DNA of 64,000 nucleotides from Pseudomaricurvus alcaniphilus (GTDB taxonomy: Bacteria > Pseudomonadota > Gammaproteobacteria > Pseudomonadales > Cellvibrionaceae). Below the pieces are notes generated by a model. The model had not been told where the DNA came from and searched no databases. It worked only from the letters and a program-made list of their open reading frames with translations. Positions 8,276 through 18,693 of the stretch are shown here, one piece after another. The position numbers and the translations under genes were made by a program. Every line of letters starts with the position of its first letter. Within the stretch, counting starts at the first letter, position 1. The stretch covers positions 228,710 to 292,709 of the forward strand of contig NZ_JAAOIX010000007.1 in the NCBI RefSeq assembly GCF_011440395.1, written 5' to 3'.

Positions 8276-9439
8276 TCAGCCCTTGGCACGGGACTCCAGC
8301 ATCGCTACTGCCGGCAGCACCTTGCCCTCGACGTATTCGAGAAACGCGCCGCCGCCAGTGGAGATGTAGGATACCTTGTCGGCGATATTGTACTTGTCCA
8401 CAGCCGCCAGGGTGTCGCCACCACCGGCAATGGAAAAGGCCGGACTGTCGGCAATGGCCTTGGCAATGGCTTCGGTGCCGGCACCGAACTGGTCGAACTC
8501 GAACACGCCCACCGGGCCGTTCCAAATGATGGTTTTGGCGTCGGCCAGGATTTTGGCCAGTTGCGCGGCCGTATCGGGGCCAATATCAAAAATCATATCA
8601 TCCGCGGCCACCTCCGCCGCAGCCTTGGTGGTGGCCGCTGCGGTCTCGGAAAATTCCTTGCCGGTTACCACATCGGTGGGTACGGGAATGGCGCATTTCG
8701 CCATCAGGGCTTTGGCGCTGGGAATCAGGTCGTGTTCGCACAGCGACTTGCCCACCGGCAGGCCACTGGCCGCCAGGAAGGTATTGGCAATGCCGCCGCC
8801 GACGATTAACTGGTCCACTTTTTCCGACAGGCTCTCCAGTACGGTCAATTTGGTCGACACCTTGGAGCCACCAACAATAGCAACCACCGGGTGGGCGGGA
8901 TTGGCCAGGGCTTTTTCCAGCGCCTCCAGCTCCGCCGCCAGCAGCGGGCCGGCACAGGCCACAGGGGCAAATTTGGCCACCCCGTGAGTGGAAGCCTGGG
9001 CCCGGTGGGCGGTGCCGAAAGCGTCCATAACAAACACGTCGCAGAGCGCGGCATAGGCCTTGGCCAGCTCTTCCCCGTCTTTCTTTTCGCCCGGGTTAAA
9101 GCGCACATTTTCCAGCAACACCAGCTCGCCCGCGGCCATATCGATACCCGCCCGCCAATCTTTCACCAGGCCGACCTTGCGGCCCAACAACTGGCCGAGA
9201 TGGTCAGCCACTGGCTGCAGCGAGAATTCGTCGCTGTACTCTCCCTCTTGCGGTCGCCCCAGGTGCGACATAAGCATCACCTTGGCGCCGGCCTTGAGGG
9301 CCAGCTCAATGGTTGGCAGGGCGGCCCGGATGCGGGCATCGCTGCTCACCGCGCCGTTCTTGATGGGCACGTTCAGGTCCTCGCGAATCAGCACTCGCTT
9401 ACCTGCCAGGTTCAGTTCCGACATCAGTTTTACAGCCAT
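8276..9439 (-). CDS. pgk: Phosphoglycerate kinase
   Basis: 387 aa. Cytoplasmic transfer of phosphate between 1,3-bisphosphoglycerate and ADP. The N-terminal substrate-binding region contains R-DLNVP and [18 protein letters not shown] and the GGGIANTFL stretch mark the nucleotide domain, and GPVGVFE and GGGDTLAA are at the C terminus. The ATG at 9439 (MAVKLMSEL) was preferred over a GTG six bases upstream because the AAGGAG site is correctly spaced only for the ATG. It sits between epd and fba in the glycolytic operon. Confidence 0.97.
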   Translation of the reverse strand: MAVKLMSELNLAGKRVLIREDLNVPIKNGAVSSDARIRAALPTIELALKAGAKVMLMSHLGRPQEGEYSDEFSLQPVADHLGQLLGRKVGLVKDWRAGIDMAAGELVLLENVRFNPGEKKDGEELAKAYAALCDVFVMDAFGTAHRAQASTHGVAKFAPVACAGPLLAAELEALEKALANPAHPVVAIVGGSKVSTKLTVLESLSEKVDQLIVGGGIANTFLAASGLPVGKSLCEHDLIPSAKALMAKCAIPVPTDVVTGKEFSETAAATTKAAAEVAADDMIFDIGPDTAAQLAKILADAKTIIWNGPVGVFEFDQFGAGTEAIAKAIADSPAFSIAGGGDTLAAVDKYNIADKVSYISTGGGAFLEYVEGKVLPAVAMLESRAKG

Positions 9440-9477
9440 AACCACAAGCTCCTTAATAAATTGAAAACATTCAGGTA

Positions 9478-9521
9478 ACCCCTGTTATCAGCAGGGGGGC
9501 TCGCGGCACTGCAGGTGCCGC
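9478..9521 (-). other. Two consecutive hairpins in the epd-pgk gap
   Basis: CCCCTG/CAGGGG (9478-9483 and 9492-9497) and GCGGCAC/GTGCCGC (9503-9509 and 9515-9521) form two small stems between epd and pgk. Neither is followed by a T-run on the coding strand. They could set differential transcript stability in the operon; that is inference. Confidence 0.45.
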
Positions 9522-9548
9522 ACTATTGAAATCCATTGCGGGATGCGC

Positions 9549-10568
9549 TCAGGCCGGATCAATTGCCTGCTGCCAGGCAAGCGTTACATCCAGCATGCGG
9601 TTGGCATAACCCCATTCGTTGTCAAACCAGGTCAACACCTTCACCAGCCGCTTGCCAGCAACCCGGGTCTGGCCTGCGTCCACCACCCCCGAACGGCCAT
9701 CGTGGTTGAAATCGCAGGACGCCAGCAACTCCTCGGTATACCCCAGCACCCCCCGAAAGCCGGTCTCGGCCGCCCGCCGCAGCGCGGCGTTGACTTGCTC
9801 CACCGTGACGTCCCGCTCCACCACCAGCGACATATCGATGGCCGAGACATTGGCAATAGGTACCCGCATGGCCTGGGCTTCGAGGCGGCCACTGAGCTCC
9901 GGCAGCAGCCGCTCAATTCCCCGCGCCAGGCCAGTATCCACCGGAATCATGGAGTTGATCGCCGAACGGGTTTTGCGCAGGTCAGTGTGATGGTAGGCGT
10001 CGATAACCGGCTGGTCATTCATCGCCGAGTGTAATGTAGTAATGACCCCGCTCGCCACCCCAAATGCATCGTGCAGCGCCTTGATGACAGGCACGCTACA
10101 ATTGGTGGTGCAGGAGGCATTGGAGACGATATGGTGAGTCGGGCTGAGAACAGCCTCATTGACCCCGAACACAATCGTGGCATCGACGTCGGCCTGGGCC
10201 GGCTGGGAAAACAGCACTCGGGCGGCGCCGCGATCGATGTGTCGCTGGGCACTGGCGCGGTCGCTGAAAGCCCCGGAGCACTCCAGCACCAGGTCGATGC
10301 CGAGCTCAGCCCAGGGCAGTTCCTGCGGCTGCTCACAGTGCAAAATGCGGATCGCCTGGCCGTTGATGCTGAGCCGATCCTCCGCCAGCGCCACCTGGCC
10401 GGGAAAGCGGCCGTGGGTGGAGTCGTACTTGGTCAGGTGGGCAATGGTCTTGCAGTCCGCCAATTCATTGATGGCGACCACCTCGAGCTGGCGCTGCAAG
10501 CCCGCTTCCACCAGCGCTCGCAGCACACAGCGGCCGATACGGCCGTAGCCGTTGATTGCCAGGCGCAT
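9549..10568 (-). CDS. epd: Erythrose-4-phosphate dehydrogenase (GAPDH family)
   Basis: 339 aa. The Rossmann start AINGYGRIGR binds NAD, and SNASCTTNC holds the catalytic Cys. The Epd-type stretches HSAMNDQPVIDAYH and ASCDFNHD and the ending WFDNEWGYANRMLD distinguish it from glycolytic GapA. Epd oxidises erythrose-4-phosphate to 4-phosphoerythronate, the first step toward pyridoxal phosphate. A glycolytic role in the same operon cannot be excluded from sequence alone. It starts 12 nt after the tkt stop. Confidence 0.88.
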   Translation of the reverse strand: MRLAINGYGRIGRCVLRALVEAGLQRQLEVVAINELADCKTIAHLTKYDSTHGRFPGQVALAEDRLSINGQAIRILHCEQPQELPWAELGIDLVLECSGAFSDRASAQRHIDRGAARVLFSQPAQADVDATIVFGVNEAVLSPTHHIVSNASCTTNCSVPVIKALHDAFGVASGVITTLHSAMNDQPVIDAYHHTDLRKTRSAINSMIPVDTGLARGIERLLPELSGRLEAQAMRVPIANVSAIDMSLVVERDVTVEQVNAALRRAAETGFRGVLGYTEELLASCDFNHDGRSGVVDAGQTRVAGKRLVKVLTWFDNEWGYANRMLDVTLAWQQAIDPA

Positions 10569-10580
10569 AGCGCGTTCGTC

Positions 10581-12581
10581 CTAGCCCAGCACTTCTTCCA
10601 GCGCTGCCACCACATTTTCGGCGCTAAAGCCGAAGTGCTGCATCAACTGGTCGCCGGGGGCTGACTCGCCGAAGCTGGACATGCCCACCACGCGACCATC
10701 GAGGCCGACAAACTTGTACCAGTAATCTTCCTGGGCCGCTTCCACCGCCACCCGGGCCGACACCTCGAGGGGTAATACCTGCTGCCGGTAAGCCGCATCC
10801 TGGGCACAAAATACTTCGGCACAAGGCATGGATACCACCCGTACCTGTTTGCCCTGGGCGCTCAATTGCTCGGCGGCGCTGACGGCCAGCTGCACTTCCG
10901 AACCGGTGGCAATAACAATGGCGTCGGGAGTGCCGCTGCAATCCTTGAGAATGTAACCACCGCGACCGATGCTGCTGACCTGGGCTGCGTCGCGCGCTTG
11001 CGGCGCCAAACCCTGGCGGGAGAAGATCAGTGCGCTGGGGCCATCGCGACGCTCGATTGCCGCCTTCCAGGCCACCGCCGACTCCACCGTGTCACAGGGG
11101 CGCCAGGCGTGCATATTGGGGGTCATACGGAGGCTGGCAATCTGCTCCACCGGCTGATGGGTGGGGCCGTCTTCGCCCAGGCCAATGGAATCGTGGGTGT
11201 AAACAAAGATGCTCTGCTGCTTCATCAACGCCGCCATGCGCACGGCGTTGCGCGCGTATTCCATAAACATCAGGAAAGTGGCGCCGTAGTTGATAAAGCC
11301 GCCGTGCAGGGCGATGCCGTTCATAATGGCGCTCATGCCGAATTCACGCACACCGTAATAAATGTAGTTGCCATCCGCCTCAGTGGCGCTGACGCCCTTG
11401 GCACCGCTCCACAGGGTCAGGTTGGAGCCGGCCAGGTCCGCCGAACCCCCCAGCAGCTCAGGCAGCAGTGGGCCGAAGGCATTGAGACAGTTTTGCGAGG
11501 CCTTGCGCGAGGCGATTTTCTCCGCCTTCTGCTGGCATTCCTGGATATAGGCATCGGCTTTGGCGGCAAAATCGGCGGGCAGCTCACCCTTGATAACGCG
11601 CCGCTCAAACTCCGCCGCCAATTGCGGGTGCTGCTCGCGGTAGGCTTCGAACTGGCCGAGCCACTGGTTTTCCCGCTCCGCGCCCGCATCCCGGGCGTTC
11701 CAGCGCTGGGCGATGGCGGCGGGAATCTCAAACGGAGCGGCAGTCCAATTGAGGTTTTTGCGCGCCAGGGCCACTTCTTCAACCCCCAGGGGAGCACCGT
11801 GACACTCCTCCTTGCCCTGCTTGTTGGGTGAACCAAAACCGATCACCGTCTTGCAGCAAATCAGGGTGGGGCGGTCGCCCTCTGCCCGCGCCGCTTCAAT
11901 CGCCGCCTTGATGGAGGCGCTGTCGTGACCGTCTACCCCGGGGATGACCTGCCAGCCGTAGGCCTCGAAACGCTTGGGGGTATCGTCGGTAAACCAGCCC
12001 TCGACCTCACCGTCAATGGAGATGCCGTTGTCATCGTAAAAGGCGATCAGCTTGCCCAGCCCGAGGGTGCCAGCCAGCGAGCTGGCCTCGTGGGAGATGC
12101 CTTCCATCAGGCAGCCGTCACCGAGAAACACATAGGTGTTGTGATCGACAATATCGTGCCCGGGGCGATTAAACTGTGCCGCGAGGATTTTCTCCGCCAG
12201 CGCCATGCCCACCGCATTGGTCAGGCCCTGGCCCAGTGGGCCGGTAGTGGTCTCGACCCCCGGCGCGTAGCCGTATTCGGGGTGACCGGGAGTTTTCGAG
12301 TGCAGCTGGCGGAAGTTTTTCAGTTCCTCGATGGGCAGATCGTAGCCACTGAGGTGCAACAGGGAGTAGATCAACATGGAGCCGTGACCGTTGGAGAGCA
12401 CAAAGCGGTCCCGGTCGACCCAGGCGGGATTGGCCGGGTTGTGTTTCAGGTAATCGTTCCAGAGGACTTCGGCGATGTCCGCCATACCCATCGGGGCTCC
12501 GGGGTGGCCACTGTTGGCTTGCTGGACAGCGTCCATACTGAGGGCTCTGATGGCGTTGGCTAGTTCGGCACGGGTTGGCAT
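10581..12581 (-). CDS. tkt: Transketolase
   Basis: 666 aa from the ATG at 12581 ([14 protein letters not shown]), behind a CAGGAG site; the upstream extension of the frame is not conserved in character. Thiamine-diphosphate enzyme of the pentose-phosphate and Calvin-type interconversions. [15 protein letters not shown] opens the protein, [13 protein letters not shown] is the ThDP motif, and [18 protein letters not shown] is the transketolase signature in the pyrimidine-binding domain. First gene of the tkt-epd-pgk-fba operon. Confidence 0.97.
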   Translation of the reverse strand: MPTRAELANAIRALSMDAVQQANSGHPGAPMGMADIAEVLWNDYLKHNPANPAWVDRDRFVLSNGHGSMLIYSLLHLSGYDLPIEELKNFRQLHSKTPGHPEYGYAPGVETTTGPLGQGLTNAVGMALAEKILAAQFNRPGHDIVDHNTYVFLGDGCLMEGISHEASSLAGTLGLGKLIAFYDDNGISIDGEVEGWFTDDTPKRFEAYGWQVIPGVDGHDSASIKAAIEAARAEGDRPTLICCKTVIGFGSPNKQGKEECHGAPLGVEEVALARKNLNWTAAPFEIPAAIAQRWNARDAGAERENQWLGQFEAYREQHPQLAAEFERRVIKGELPADFAAKADAYIQECQQKAEKIASRKASQNCLNAFGPLLPELLGGSADLAGSNLTLWSGAKGVSATEADGNYIYYGVREFGMSAIMNGIALHGGFINYGATFLMFMEYARNAVRMAALMKQQSIFVYTHDSIGLGEDGPTHQPVEQIASLRMTPNMHAWRPCDTVESAVAWKAAIERRDGPSALIFSRQGLAPQARDAAQVSSIGRGGYILKDCSGTPDAIVIATGSEVQLAVSAAEQLSAQGKQVRVVSMPCAEVFCAQDAAYRQQVLPLEVSARVAVEAAQEDYWYKFVGLDGRVVGMSSFGESAPGDQLMQHFGFSAENVVAALEEVLG

Positions 12582-12818
12582 GGACTCTGGGCTCCTGTTG
12601 ATGCGCACGACGCAAATTCGGCTCGGCGCCCTGCAGATCAATTATCCACTAATTATGGGGGGCGCCAAAAAGGGGCGGTATTTTCTCGCACCGATTGCCG
12701 CAGGTAAAGGAGGAATGGATAAAATTTGCACTAATTTGCAAGTATTTTGCCCAAGTGCGCCTTTTGCAGCCTCGCCCCGTGGAGAGGGCCGCTGCTACTT
12801 TCGCCGCTGGCGATGCTG

Positions 12819-13967
12819 TTATTTCTTCAAAAAGCGGGAGCGATCGTCGTCGTCGTGGCGGATGCTGAGCTCGTCCACCGCGTTGGCCAGGTACTCGGCA
12901 TCGGTTTCCGATGCCAGCTTGATCAGCAGGCGCAGGTCGTTGCGGGAGTCGGCGTAGGTGAGGGCGTCCTCGTAGGTAATTTCGCCGGCGTCGTAGAGCT
13001 CGAACAGCGCCTGGTCAAAGGTCTGCATGCCCACTTCGCTGGACTTGGTCATCAGGTGCTTCAAATCCGCTACCTGGCCCTTGCGAATCAGGTCTGCGGC
13101 CAGCGGGGTATTGAGCAGAATTTCCAGGCAGGCGCGGCGCCCCTTGCCGTCTGGCGTGGGGATAAGTTGCTGGGCGACAATGGCCTTGAGGTTGAGGGAC
13201 AGGTCCATCCACAGCTGGTTGTGGCGGTCCGCCGGGAAGAAATGCATGATGCGATCTAGGGCCTGGTTGGCATTATTGGCGTGCAGGGTGCACAGGCACA
13301 GGTGGCCGGTTTCGGCGAAGGCGATGGCGTGCTCCATGGTTTCGCGGGTGCGCACTTCACCGATCAGGATCACATCCGGCGCCTGACGCAGGGTGTTCTT
13401 CAGGGCTACCTCAAACGAATCGGTATCGATGCCCACTTCGCGCTGGGTGACGATACAGCCGCGGTGCTGGTGAATAAATTCGATCGGGTCCTCGATGGTG
13501 ATGATGTGACCCTTGGAGTTGCGATTGCGGTGCCCGACCATAGAGGCCAGCGAGGTGGATTTGCCGGTGCCAGTGGCGCCGGCAAAGATCACCAGGCCGC
13601 GGTTGGTCATGGACAGGTCCTTGAGGATTTCCGGCAACCCCAGCTCATCGATCTTGGGAATATTGGTCTCGATGCGGCGCAGCACCATGCCCGCCAGGTT
13701 GCGCTGGTAAAAGGCACTGCAGCGAAAGCGGCCGACACCGCGGGCGCTGATGGCAAAATTGAGTTCCTTGCAGTCGCTGAACTCCTTGCGCTGCGTGTCA
13801 TTCATTACGCTCAGCACCGTCTCCCTGGCTTTTTCCGGCGACAGCGGCGTGGTGGTCACCGGCACCACCTTGCCATTCAGCTTCATGGAGGGCGGAACCC
13901 CGGCGGTAATAAACAGGTCCGAGGCTCCCTTTTCCACCATTAATGTCAACAGCCGCTCAAAATCCAT
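12819..13967 (-). CDS. pilU: Type IV pilus retraction ATPase PilU
   Basis: 382 aa from the ATG at 13967 (MDFERLLTLMVEKGASDLFIT), which has a good AAGGA site; the longer frame runs into non-conserved sequence. PilT/PilU-type secretion ATPase. Walker A is GATGTGKST, with an Asp box in IIIIEDPIEF-like IITIEDPIEF, a His box in ETGHLCLCTLHANNA, and the PilU-typical QREVGIDTDSFEVAL and C-terminal RHDDDDRSRFLKK. It cooperates with PilT in pilus retraction and twitching. Follows pilT after 159 bp. Confidence 0.95.
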   Translation of the reverse strand: MDFERLLTLMVEKGASDLFITAGVPPSMKLNGKVVPVTTTPLSPEKARETVLSVMNDTQRKEFSDCKELNFAISARGVGRFRCSAFYQRNLAGMVLRRIETNIPKIDELGLPEILKDLSMTNRGLVIFAGATGTGKSTSLASMVGHRNRNSKGHIITIEDPIEFIHQHRGCIVTQREVGIDTDSFEVALKNTLRQAPDVILIGEVRTRETMEHAIAFAETGHLCLCTLHANNANQALDRIMHFFPADRHNQLWMDLSLNLKAIVAQQLIPTPDGKGRRACLEILLNTPLAADLIRKGQVADLKHLMTKSSEVGMQTFDQALFELYDAGEITYEDALTYADSRNDLRLLIKLASETDAEYLANAVDELSIRHDDDDRSRFLKK

Positions 13968-14126
13968 GTGCCCCTTCCTTTCCGCTATTTGCCCTGAAGT
14001 GTCGCGCAACTCGAAGAGTATACGCTTATAACCGGGTCTCGTTTCAACTGAATATCCCGGTTCAACTCAATACTATTCCCTGCCGCAACACTGCCCCGGC
14101 AGGCGCCACTGCACTGGTCACTGGTA

Positions 14127-15161
14127 CTAAAAGTTGTCTGGCATTTTGGCTTTCTCCCGCGCCACATCGCGGTTGATTATGCGCCGCGCCACCAGGTCCG
14201 CCAGGCACTGGTCCATGGTCTGCATACCGAGAGAGGCGCCGGTTTGAATGGCCGAGTACATCTGTGCCACCTTGTCCTCCCGAATCAGGTTACGGATAGC
14301 CGAAGTGCCGCGCATGATCTCGTGGGCGGCAACCCGGCCGCCGCCGCTCTTCTTCAACAGGGTCTGGGAGATCACCGCCTGCAGCGATTCCGACAACATG
14401 GAGCGCACCATGGACTTTTCGTTGGCGGGAAACACGTCCACGATCCGGTCGATGGTCTTGGCAGCCGAGGTGGTGTGCAGGGTGCCGAACACCAGGTGGC
14501 CGGTTTCTGCCGCCGTCAGGGCCAGGCGAATGGTTTCCAGATCGCGCATCTCGCCCACCAGGATAATATCCGGATCTTCCCGCAGGGCGGAGCGCAAGGC
14601 CTCGGAGAAACCGTGGGTATCGCGGTGCACTTCGCGCTGGTTGACCAGGCATTTTTTCGATTCGTGCACGAATTCAATGGGGTCTTCGATGGTGAGGATG
14701 TGCTCGTATTTGTGGTCGTTGAGGTAATCCATCATCGCCGCCAGGGTCGTGGATTTACCGCTGCCGGTGGGACCGGTGACCAGCACCAGGCCCCGCGGCA
14801 CCGCGCAGATGTCGCGAAACACCTGCCCCATACCCAGCTCTTCCATGGTCAGCACCTTGGAGGGAATGGTTCGAAACACCGCTCCGGAACCGCGGTTGTG
14901 ATTGAACGCGTTGACCCGGAAGCGGGCCACGCCCGGTACTTCGAAAGAGAAATCTGTCTCCAGGAACTCCTCGTAATCCTTGCGCTGCTTGTCATTCATA
15001 ATCTCGTAGATCAGACTATGCACCTGTTTGTGCTCCATGGCGGGCAGGTTGATGCGGCGCACATCGCCATCCACCCGAATCATCGGTGGCAGGCCGGCCG
15101 ACAGGTGCAAATCCGAGGCGCCCTGTTTGGCGCTGAATGCCAGGAGTTCCGTTATATCCAT
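14127..15161 (-). CDS. pilT: Type IV pilus retraction ATPase PilT
   Basis: 344 aa. Hexameric motor that depolymerises type IV pili. MDITELLAFSAKQGASDLHLSAGLPPMIRVDGDVRRI is the conserved N-terminal domain. Walker A is GPTGSGKST, the Asp box lies in ILTIEDPIEFVH, Walker B in DPDIILVGEMRD, the His box in ETGHLVFGTLHTTSA, and the AIRNLIRE motif needed for retraction sits in the C-terminal region. It is divergent from yggS across 84 bp and precedes pilU, as in Pseudomonas. Confidence 0.97.
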   Translation of the reverse strand: MDITELLAFSAKQGASDLHLSAGLPPMIRVDGDVRRINLPAMEHKQVHSLIYEIMNDKQRKDYEEFLETDFSFEVPGVARFRVNAFNHNRGSGAVFRTIPSKVLTMEELGMGQVFRDICAVPRGLVLVTGPTGSGKSTTLAAMMDYLNDHKYEHILTIEDPIEFVHESKKCLVNQREVHRDTHGFSEALRSALREDPDIILVGEMRDLETIRLALTAAETGHLVFGTLHTTSAAKTIDRIVDVFPANEKSMVRSMLSESLQAVISQTLLKKSGGGRVAAHEIMRGTSAIRNLIREDKVAQMYSAIQTGASLGMQTMDQCLADLVARRIINRDVAREKAKMPDNF

Positions 15162-15245
15162 AGATCTACCTTAAAAAGCTGTTGAGCAGGGGTTAGGGAG
15201 TGGGGTCAATCCACCAGCGCCGGGCGCTGTTACAGTATCAAGTAT

Positions 15246-15929
15246 ATGCACAAGATCGCCATCCATCTAATGCAAGTGCGAAATCGAATCGACAGCGCCG
15301 CTGCCAGCTGCGGGCGCAGTGTCGATAGCGTGCAATTATTGGCCGTCAGCAAGACCCGGCCGCCGGCAGATATTCGCGCGGCCTACGCCGCCGGGCAGCA
15401 CCGCTTTGGGGAGAACTACCTGCAGGAAGCCCTCGACAAACAGCAGCAGCTGGCCGACCTGGACATTGAATGGCACTTTATCGGCCCGCTGCAAGCCAAC
15501 AAAACTCGCCCGGTAGCCGAGCATTTTGCCTGGGTCCACAGTGTCGACCGGGAGAAAATTGCCCGTCGCCTGAGCGCGCAGCGACCCGCCAGCTTACCGC
15601 CTTTGAATATTTGCCTGCAGGTCAACCTGGACAGTGAAGCCAGTAAAGCCGGCGTCAGCCTGGCCGAATTACCCGAATTACTTGACAGCGTCGCCGAGCT
15701 GCCCAATATTCGCACCCGAGGCTTGATGGCGATACCCGCGCCGCGCACCGACTTCGAGCACCAGCGCGAGGCCTTGGAGCCGCTGGCAACCGCCTTGCTC
15801 CGGCTGCGCGCCAGTCACCCGGCGCTGGACACTCTCTCGATGGGTATGTCCGCCGACCTGGAGGCCGCCGTTGCTGCGGGCTCCACCATGGTCAGAATCG
15901 GTACCGATATTTTCGGCCGTCGCGATTGA
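15246..15929 (+). CDS. yggS: YggS family PLP-binding homeostasis protein
   Basis: 227 aa. Single-domain alanine-racemase-fold protein that binds pyridoxal phosphate through the Lys in LLAVSKTRP (about residue 37). FGENYLQEA, WHFIGPLQANK and LSMGMSADLEAAVAAGSTMVRIGT are family signatures. It controls PLP and amino/keto-acid balance rather than catalysing a known reaction. The ATG lies directly behind TACAGTATCAAGT with no obvious ribosome-binding site, so translation may be from a very short leader. Start of a plus-strand operon with proC and yggT. Confidence 0.95.
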   Translation: MHKIAIHLMQVRNRIDSAAASCGRSVDSVQLLAVSKTRPPADIRAAYAAGQHRFGENYLQEALDKQQQLADLDIEWHFIGPLQANKTRPVAEHFAWVHSVDREKIARRLSAQRPASLPPLNICLQVNLDSEASKAGVSLAELPELLDSVAELPNIRTRGLMAIPAPRTDFEHQREALEPLATALLRLRASHPALDTLSMGMSADLEAAVAAGSTMVRIGTDIFGRRD

Positions 15930-15957
15930 CCAACTAACTGCAAATCAGGAACACGCC

Positions 15958-16779
15958 GTGAGTAAAGCAAGATTAACATTTATTGGTGCCGGCAATATGG
16001 CCAGCAGCATTATTGGCGGCCTGGTCGACAAGGGCTACCCGGCTCAATTGATCAACGCCACTGACCCCTACCAGCCCAGCCTGGATAAATTGGCTGCCCA
16101 ATACGGTATTGAGGTTAGCCAGGACAATGGCGCCGCCGCCAGCGGCGCCGAAGTGGTGCTGCTGGCCGTCAAACCCCAGGTGCTGAAACAGGTGTGTACC
16201 GATCTCGGCCCCCAGCTCAGCCCCCGGGCGCTGGTGATTTCCATCGCCGCCGGCATCGACAGCACCAGTATCGAGCGCTGGCTCGGCCAACCACTGGCGA
16301 TTGTGCGCTGCATGCCCAACACCCCGGCACTGGTGCAAACCGGGGCCAGCGGCCTGTTCGCCAATGCCAACACCAGCGCCAGCCAAAAGCAACTGGCCAC
16401 TGAAATCCTGGGCGCCGTGGGTATTGTCCAGTGGCTCGAGTCCGAAACCATGATAGACGCCGTAACTGCCGTCTCAGGCAGCGGTCCGGCCTACTATTTT
16501 CTGCTGATGGAAGCCATGATCGAAGCCGGCGTCGCCCAGGGGTTGAGCCGGGATACCGCCACCCAGCTGACCCTGCAGACCGCCCTCGGGGCGGCACAAC
16601 TGGCTTGCAAGAGCGATGTTGATGTGGCCGAATTGCGGCGCCGCGTCACCTCACCCAACGGTACCACCGAGCGGGCGCTGCAGTCGTTCGAACAGGATCA
16701 ACTGCGCGCCACGGTAGCCCGGGCGATGCAAGCCTGTGCCGATCGCTCCCGAGAAATGGCCACCGAACTGGGCAACTGA
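15958..16779 (+). CDS. proC: Pyrroline-5-carboxylate reductase
   Basis: 273 aa from a GTG at 15958 behind AGGA; the upstream extension of the frame overlaps yggS and was rejected. Last step of proline synthesis, NAD(P)H-dependent. FIGAGNMASSIIGGLV is the dinucleotide-binding motif, VVLLAVKPQ follows, and AVSGSGPAYYFLLMEAMIEAGVAQGLSRDTA is the P5CR signature. Lies between yggS and yggT as in most gammaproteobacteria. Confidence 0.97.
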   Translation: MSKARLTFIGAGNMASSIIGGLVDKGYPAQLINATDPYQPSLDKLAAQYGIEVSQDNGAAASGAEVVLLAVKPQVLKQVCTDLGPQLSPRALVISIAAGIDSTSIERWLGQPLAIVRCMPNTPALVQTGASGLFANANTSASQKQLATEILGAVGIVQWLESETMIDAVTAVSGSGPAYYFLLMEAMIEAGVAQGLSRDTATQLTLQTALGAAQLACKSDVDVAELRRRVTSPNGTTERALQSFEQDQLRATVARAMQACADRSREMATELGN

Positions 16780-16828
16780 ACAACTGCCCCAAGCGCCACC
16801 ACCAACCACCAATGAGCAGGAGATCCCA

Positions 16829-17425
16829 ATGGGGCCAATGCAGGAAATCGGCACCTTACTTATTCAAACCGTAGGCTCGCTGTACCTCTTTATCATCGTG
16901 CTGCGCTTCTTGTTGCAGCTGGCTCGGGCCGATTTCTACAACCCTATTTCCCAGTTTGCGGTGAAGGCCACCAACCCGCTGCTGATTCCCCTGCGGCGCA
17001 TGATTCCGGGGGTATTCGGCATCGACATCGCCTCGCTGGTGCTGGCCCTGGCGCTGCAATTTGTGGTGATTGAAGTCAGCGCCATGATCATTGGCTACGC
17101 CTTTATCAACCCGCTCTCGGTTGTCGTCTGGTCGCTGATCGGGCTGCTGTCCATGACCACCACCATATTTTTCTGGGGCCTGCTGGTGGTGGTGATTAGC
17201 AGCTGGATCGCCCCCCACAGCAACAATCCGGCCCTGCTCCTGACCCGCCAGCTGGTGGAACCGGTGATGGCGCCGTTTCGCAAGCTGATGCCGGATATGG
17301 GGGGTATCGATATCTCCCCGATTTTTGCCTTCCTGGCGCTGAACGTGGTGCAGGTGCTGATCAAGCACCTGGCCGGGGCCGCCGGCATGAGCCCCGCGGT
17401 GCGCAGCCTGGTGATGGGAATCTAG
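16829..17425 (+). CDS. yggT: YggT family integral membrane protein
   Basis: 198 aa from the ATG at 16829, which has AGGAGA six bases upstream. It has two YggT repeats, each with hydrophobic helices and an RAD-/SWIAPHSNNP-type loop followed by L-PLRRMIPGVFGIDIASLV and M-PFRKLMPDMGGIDISPIF. YggT proteins are inner-membrane proteins implicated in osmotic or potassium homeostasis and septum-related functions; the role is not settled. It comes after proC. Confidence 0.9.
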   Translation: MGPMQEIGTLLIQTVGSLYLFIIVLRFLLQLARADFYNPISQFAVKATNPLLIPLRRMIPGVFGIDIASLVLALALQFVVIEVSAMIIGYAFINPLSVVVWSLIGLLSMTTTIFFWGLLVVVISSWIAPHSNNPALLLTRQLVEPVMAPFRKLMPDMGGIDISPIFAFLALNVVQVLIKHLAGAAGMSPAVRSLVMGI

Positions 17426-17514
17426 GTGGCTGGCGCGTTAACCCTTGAAGCGGTCCAGCGACGACTTTAGACTGCCCACCCCAACAATAAAACCCGGTTT
17501 CGCAACAGGCACTT

Positions 17515-18660
17515 ATGGCAAACATCCATGCTCGTGACTCGGTCGGTCTGGTTCAACCCCAAACCTTCCACTTTGACGATCCGCTGCTGCTGGCCTGCGG
17601 CCGCAGCCTCAACAGTTACGACCTGGTGGTGGAGACCTACGGCGAGCTCAACCGCCAGTGCTCCAACGCCGTGCTGATCTGCCACGCTCTCTCCGGCCAT
17701 CACCACGCGGCGGGATATAACAGCGAGGAAGACGCCAAGCCGGGCTGGTGGGATGCCTATATCGGCCCCGGCAAGCCCATCGATACCAACCGCTTCTTTG
17801 TGGTCTCCCTCAACAACCTGGGTGGCTGCCACGGTTCCACCGGGCCGCGCTCCATCAATCCCGCCAGCGGCCGCCCCTGGGGCAAGGACTTCCCCATTCT
17901 GCGGGTGCGCGACTGGGTCCACTCCCAGGCGCGACTGGCGGACCGGCTGGGGATCGAACAGTGGGCTGCCATTATCGGCGGCAGTCTCGGCGGCATGCAG
18001 GCCATGCGCTGGGCGCTGGAATACCCCGACCGCGTGCGCCACTGTCTGGTAATCGCCTCGGCGATGAAATTGTCAGCCCAGAATATCGCCTTTAACCAGA
18101 CCGCTCGCCAGGCCATCATGTCGGACCCGGACTTTCACGACGGCGACTACCTGGCCTTCGATACCTACCCCAAGAGCGGTCTTTCCGTGGCCCGCATGAT
18201 CGGCCATATTACCTACCTGTCCGATGATGGCATGGGCCAGAAATTCGGCCGGGATATACGCTCCGGCACCTTTCAGCAGGGCAGCGCGGAGCCGGTCGAG
18301 TTCCAGGTAGAGAGCTATTTGCGCTACCAGGGCGATGTGTTTTCCAGCAGCTTTGATGCCAACACCTATATCCTTATGACCCGGGCACTGGATTATTTCG
18401 ACCTCGCCCGGGAGTACAGCGACGACCCGGTGCAGGCTTTCAGCGGCGCCAACTGCCGCTTCCTGGTGATTTCGTTCACCACCGACTGGCGCTTTGCGCC
18501 GGACCGTTCACGGGAGATCGTCAACGCCCTGGTGGGCGCCGGCAAATCGGTATCCTACGCCGAGATTGAGTCGGAATACGGTCACGACGCCTTCCTGATA
18601 CCCATACCGGAATACTACAACCTGTTCACCGAATATATGAAAACCGTGAGCACCGACTAG
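17515..18660 (+). CDS. metX: Homoserine O-acyltransferase MetX (probably succinyl-specific)
   Basis: 381 aa. Alpha/beta-hydrolase-fold enzyme that acylates homoserine at the start of methionine synthesis. [12 protein letters not shown] provides the oxyanion region, [12 protein letters not shown] carries the nucleophile Ser, and SEYGHDAFL the catalytic His. Many proteobacterial MetX proteins use succinyl-CoA (MetXS) rather than acetyl-CoA; which one is used here cannot be read with certainty. The ATG is at 17515, and metW follows immediately, the usual pair. Confidence 0.95.
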   Translation: MANIHARDSVGLVQPQTFHFDDPLLLACGRSLNSYDLVVETYGELNRQCSNAVLICHALSGHHHAAGYNSEEDAKPGWWDAYIGPGKPIDTNRFFVVSLNNLGGCHGSTGPRSINPASGRPWGKDFPILRVRDWVHSQARLADRLGIEQWAAIIGGSLGGMQAMRWALEYPDRVRHCLVIASAMKLSAQNIAFNQTARQAIMSDPDFHDGDYLAFDTYPKSGLSVARMIGHITYLSDDGMGQKFGRDIRSGTFQQGSAEPVEFQVESYLRYQGDVFSSSFDANTYILMTRALDYFDLAREYSDDPVQAFSGANCRFLVISFTTDWRFAPDRSREIVNALVGAGKSVSYAEIESEYGHDAFLIPIPEYYNLFTEYMKTVSTD

Positions 18661-18693
18661 CCCGTGGACGCCGTCGAGCAGAAGGAAACGAGC

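Noticed and set aside
12716..12957. Cys-rich small open frame behind AAGGAGGA upstream of and overlapping pilU
   Set aside because: The Shine-Dalgarno-like sequence is too close to the ATG, and most of the frame is antisense to pilU; no homologue recognised.
17426..17514. Possible SAM riboswitch upstream of metX
   Set aside because: The 89-bp gap is too short and shows none of the conserved SAM-riboswitch sequence blocks.
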